Shown here: positions 62,140 through 64,000 of the stretch, piece by piece
Numbering within the stretch: the stretch's first letter is position 1
Layout of the letters: each line of letters begins with the position of its first letter
Source of the DNA: Hyperoodon ampullatus
Taxonomy: Eukaryota > Chordata > Mammalia > Artiodactyla > Ziphiidae
Direction: 5' to 3'
DNA: 64,000 nucleotides
Assembly (NCBI GenBank): GCA_949752795.1
Contig: OX457056.1
Span: forward strand, 203,733,654 to 203,797,653
Made by a program: the position numbers and the translations under genes
The notes under the pieces: generated by a model
The model's database searches: none
Told to the model about the DNA's origin: nothing
The model's input: only the letters and a program-made list of their open reading frames with translations

Positions 62140-63184
62140 GAAATGTCTTGCTGATACACTCTCCCAGGTTCCCTTTCCAGACACATCTCCTGCCCTCCCC
62201 TTCCCTAGCCCTTCACTTCTGCCAGGCTAGACATCTCTTCTTCCCTCAGACTTCTCAATCACATCCCAGACTCCAAGTCCTTGCTCAGGCCCGGCCCTTC
62301 TACCAGGGGCGTCCGCCCACCCCTCTGCTCATCGCAACCCCTTCCATCCTCCAGGACGCATCTCCAGCCCCTCCCATCTTGACTAGTACCACCCCCCCCG
62401 CCCCCAGCCCCTTCTATTTGACTCCCACTGCTTGTGGATCACAACCCATCCTGCCCTGCATTCATCAATGAATCACTGAGAGCATCCTGCTTTCTCAATT
62501 CAGCTGTGACCTCCGTGGGGCCGGAGACCGGAGACCAGCAATCGCTTAAGAGAAATGAAAGCCTCCGGGAGAGGTGTGAAGGCTGCTGCCGTCTGCTTTG
62601 TCTCTACCCTTCTCCCTCTGTGGCTGGTGAGCAGGGCAGGCCGGGGGTCAAGAGAGAGCCTGGCCCTGCTCTCTGTCCTACTGGGCGTTCATCCTGTGGG
62701 AAGACGAGGCACCAGAGGCTTTACAGACCTGCTCTCTGCTTCACCGTGGCCCTCCTCACACCTCCGCCTCATTCCAGGGTTTGGTGGGAATGTGATGAGC
62801 AGGAAGCCAGGTTCTGCCCAGCCCCTCACCTTGGGCAGGCGGCAGGCCCTCTCCTAGTTACTTCCTCTATAAAACGAGGAGGGTAGACTAACTTTTTATA
62901 GTAGCCAGAACCTATGGGCAGGTTTTGCTTTAAAACAAATACACCTTATTAAAGACCAAATTCAGACAAAGAGAGATTAAGGGGATATTAGTCACACCCT
63001 GTAAAGGGACCCTTTACCCAATTAAGAATCCCTGGTGACCAATGGGTTCCTTCTAGAAACCGCAGTGGGGGGCTCTCTTGGGGCAGTCCCTCTCTCAGCC
63101 TGTGGAACCTCCTGCTAGAGGTCTCCAGAGCCCAGTCCTGTTCACCTGTGGATCCCTTGGGTCTTAGCTTAGGAGGGAACAGAC

Positions 63185-63340
63185 TTCAGTGGAAAGAGGT
63201 TTGGATCAGAAGGACCAGCTTCAAATCCCGCATCTACCTGGCTAGGTGACCTTGGGCAGGTTCCTGAACCTACCTCTCCTGGTCTTTAAAAGGGGGACAA
63301 GACCACCTGCCCAGGTTATTGGGAGGCTGACTGGCAACTA
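63185..63340. mobile_element. MIR SINE relic
   Basis: Contains GTTTGGATCAGAAGGACCAG, GGCTAGGTGACCTTGGGCAG and CTGGTCTTTAAAAGG. Confidence 0.7.
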
Positions 63341-63499
63341 GGAGATGGTGCACCCTCTGCCTTCCCCCTCTGGTTGAGAGGAGTCTCTCCTGCAGGAGGG
63401 CAAATGCCAAAGCCAGTGGTCCCTTCTGCTGGGGGACCTCCACGGTGGACCTCTGCTAGACATCCACGGTGCTGCCTCTTACTCATAATAGAAGAGGCT

Positions 63500-63720
63500 T
63501 AACCCTTAGTGTTTCCTGCACCAGACACTTCACACGTATTAACACATATTCAAGCCTCAAGCAACCTGGTGAAGAGCTATTGTTATACCCATTTCACAGA
63601 TGAGGAAACTGAGGCACAGGGAAGTTAGGACTTGCCCAAGACCACACAGCTGGCAGAGCTGGGACACAAAACCAGGCATTCTGGCTCCAGAGCCTGTGTT
63701 CTTAACTCTACAGAATATTC
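63500..63720. mobile_element. MIR SINE relic
   Basis: Contains CCATTTCACAGATGAGGAAA, CAAGACCACACAGCTGGCAG and CTCCAGAGCCTGTGTTCTTA; among the best preserved MIRs here. Confidence 0.85.
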
Positions 63721-64000
63721 TGAGTCTAGGTTCTGTCTCCTCTGGGGCCAGGCCCTGGGCTCAAAGAATGAAAATAATGCTTCAAGCGTGTCTTTTTACT
63801 CTCAAATCCAAGGTAGGACCAACTTCTCCCCTCCTTTCTGAACCTATCAACACTTAAAATAACAACAATGGCAGCTGCTATCATTGGGAGTTGCTATGTG
63901 CTGGGCCCCTTGCTAATTCAATCCTTACCTTTAATAGAGGCAGGTACTATTTTTACCCCTGTTTTCCATATGGGGGCATGAAGGTCAGAGGTTAAGCAGC

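Larger units (their letters stand above)
48994..64000 (-). other. SH3PXD2A: SH3PXD2A upstream intron (5' part outside window)
   Basis: Fifteen kilobases of intron precede the microexon. The part nearest the exon is a pyrimidine-rich stretch and a C-rich tract on the transcript strand. Further out lie a hAT element split by a CHR SINE (51459-51985), CHR SINEs at 53261, 55356 and 61762, a 26-bp minisatellite (57033-57136), a Z-DNA-prone tract (58326-58380), and MIR/L2 relics. No PX-domain exon was found. Confidence 0.8.

Noticed and set aside
48994..64000. A PX-domain exon or the exon ending in the GSSKRKS-type peptide
   Set aside because: I looked for the corresponding minus-strand codons and found none with splice sites. 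These exons are expected beyond the right edge.

Overview
This is nuclear DNA from a mammal, almost certainly a cetacean (whale or dolphin). Eight tRNA-derived SINE copies of the CHR type are present. They begin GGGCTTCCCTGGTGGCGCAG, carry a B box GGTTCGAGCCC, and most are flanked by clean target-site duplications. The rest of the repeat content (MIR, L2, an old L1 3' end, a hAT element, long CA/GT tracts) is ordinary for a placental mammal. There is no prokaryotic gene, operon, CRISPR array or intact virus.

The whole window lies inside one gene on the minus strand: SH3PXD2A, which encodes TKS5/FISH, the multi-SH3 scaffold of podosomes and invadopodia. Five coding exons can be read with splice sites and matching phases. 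In transcript order they are 48993-48949 (45 bp, linker between PX and SH3-1), 42076-41945 (132 bp, start of SH3-1), 12720-12607 (114 bp, rest of SH3-1), 8375-8292 (84 bp, a 28-residue basic cassette between SH3-1 and SH3-2) and 3222-3105 (118 bp, most of SH3-2). The PX-domain exons must lie beyond the right edge. The end of SH3-2 and SH3-3 to SH3-5 lie beyond the left edge. About 99% of the window is intron.

The most informative region is 42.05-43.03 kb. A dense CpG island lies immediately upstream of the first SH3 exon, with a TATA/CArG-like CTATTTAAGG at 42732-42723. This is where the PX-less short TKS5 isoform would be expected to start. The SH3-1 frame stays open more than 300 bp upstream of its acceptor into the island and contains an ATG in strong Kozak context.

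Four of the five exons are multiples of three and are phase 1 at both ends, so each can be skipped without a frameshift. The 45-bp exon sits next to a PTB-like pyrimidine stretch and a 100-bp C-rich/G-rich strand-asymmetric tract, which may bear on its splicing.

Region by region: 1-12.7 kb holds the SH3-1/SH3-2 exons and their introns, with a (GT)51 tract and a perfect 11-bp-stem hairpin. 12.7-41.9 kb is one 29.2-kb intron with three CHR SINEs, an L1 3' end, a (CA)53 tract and many MIR/L2 relics. 42-49 kb holds the candidate alternative promoter and the microexon. 49-64 kb is upstream intron with four CHR SINEs (one nested in a hAT element), a 26-bp minisatellite and a Z-DNA-prone tract.
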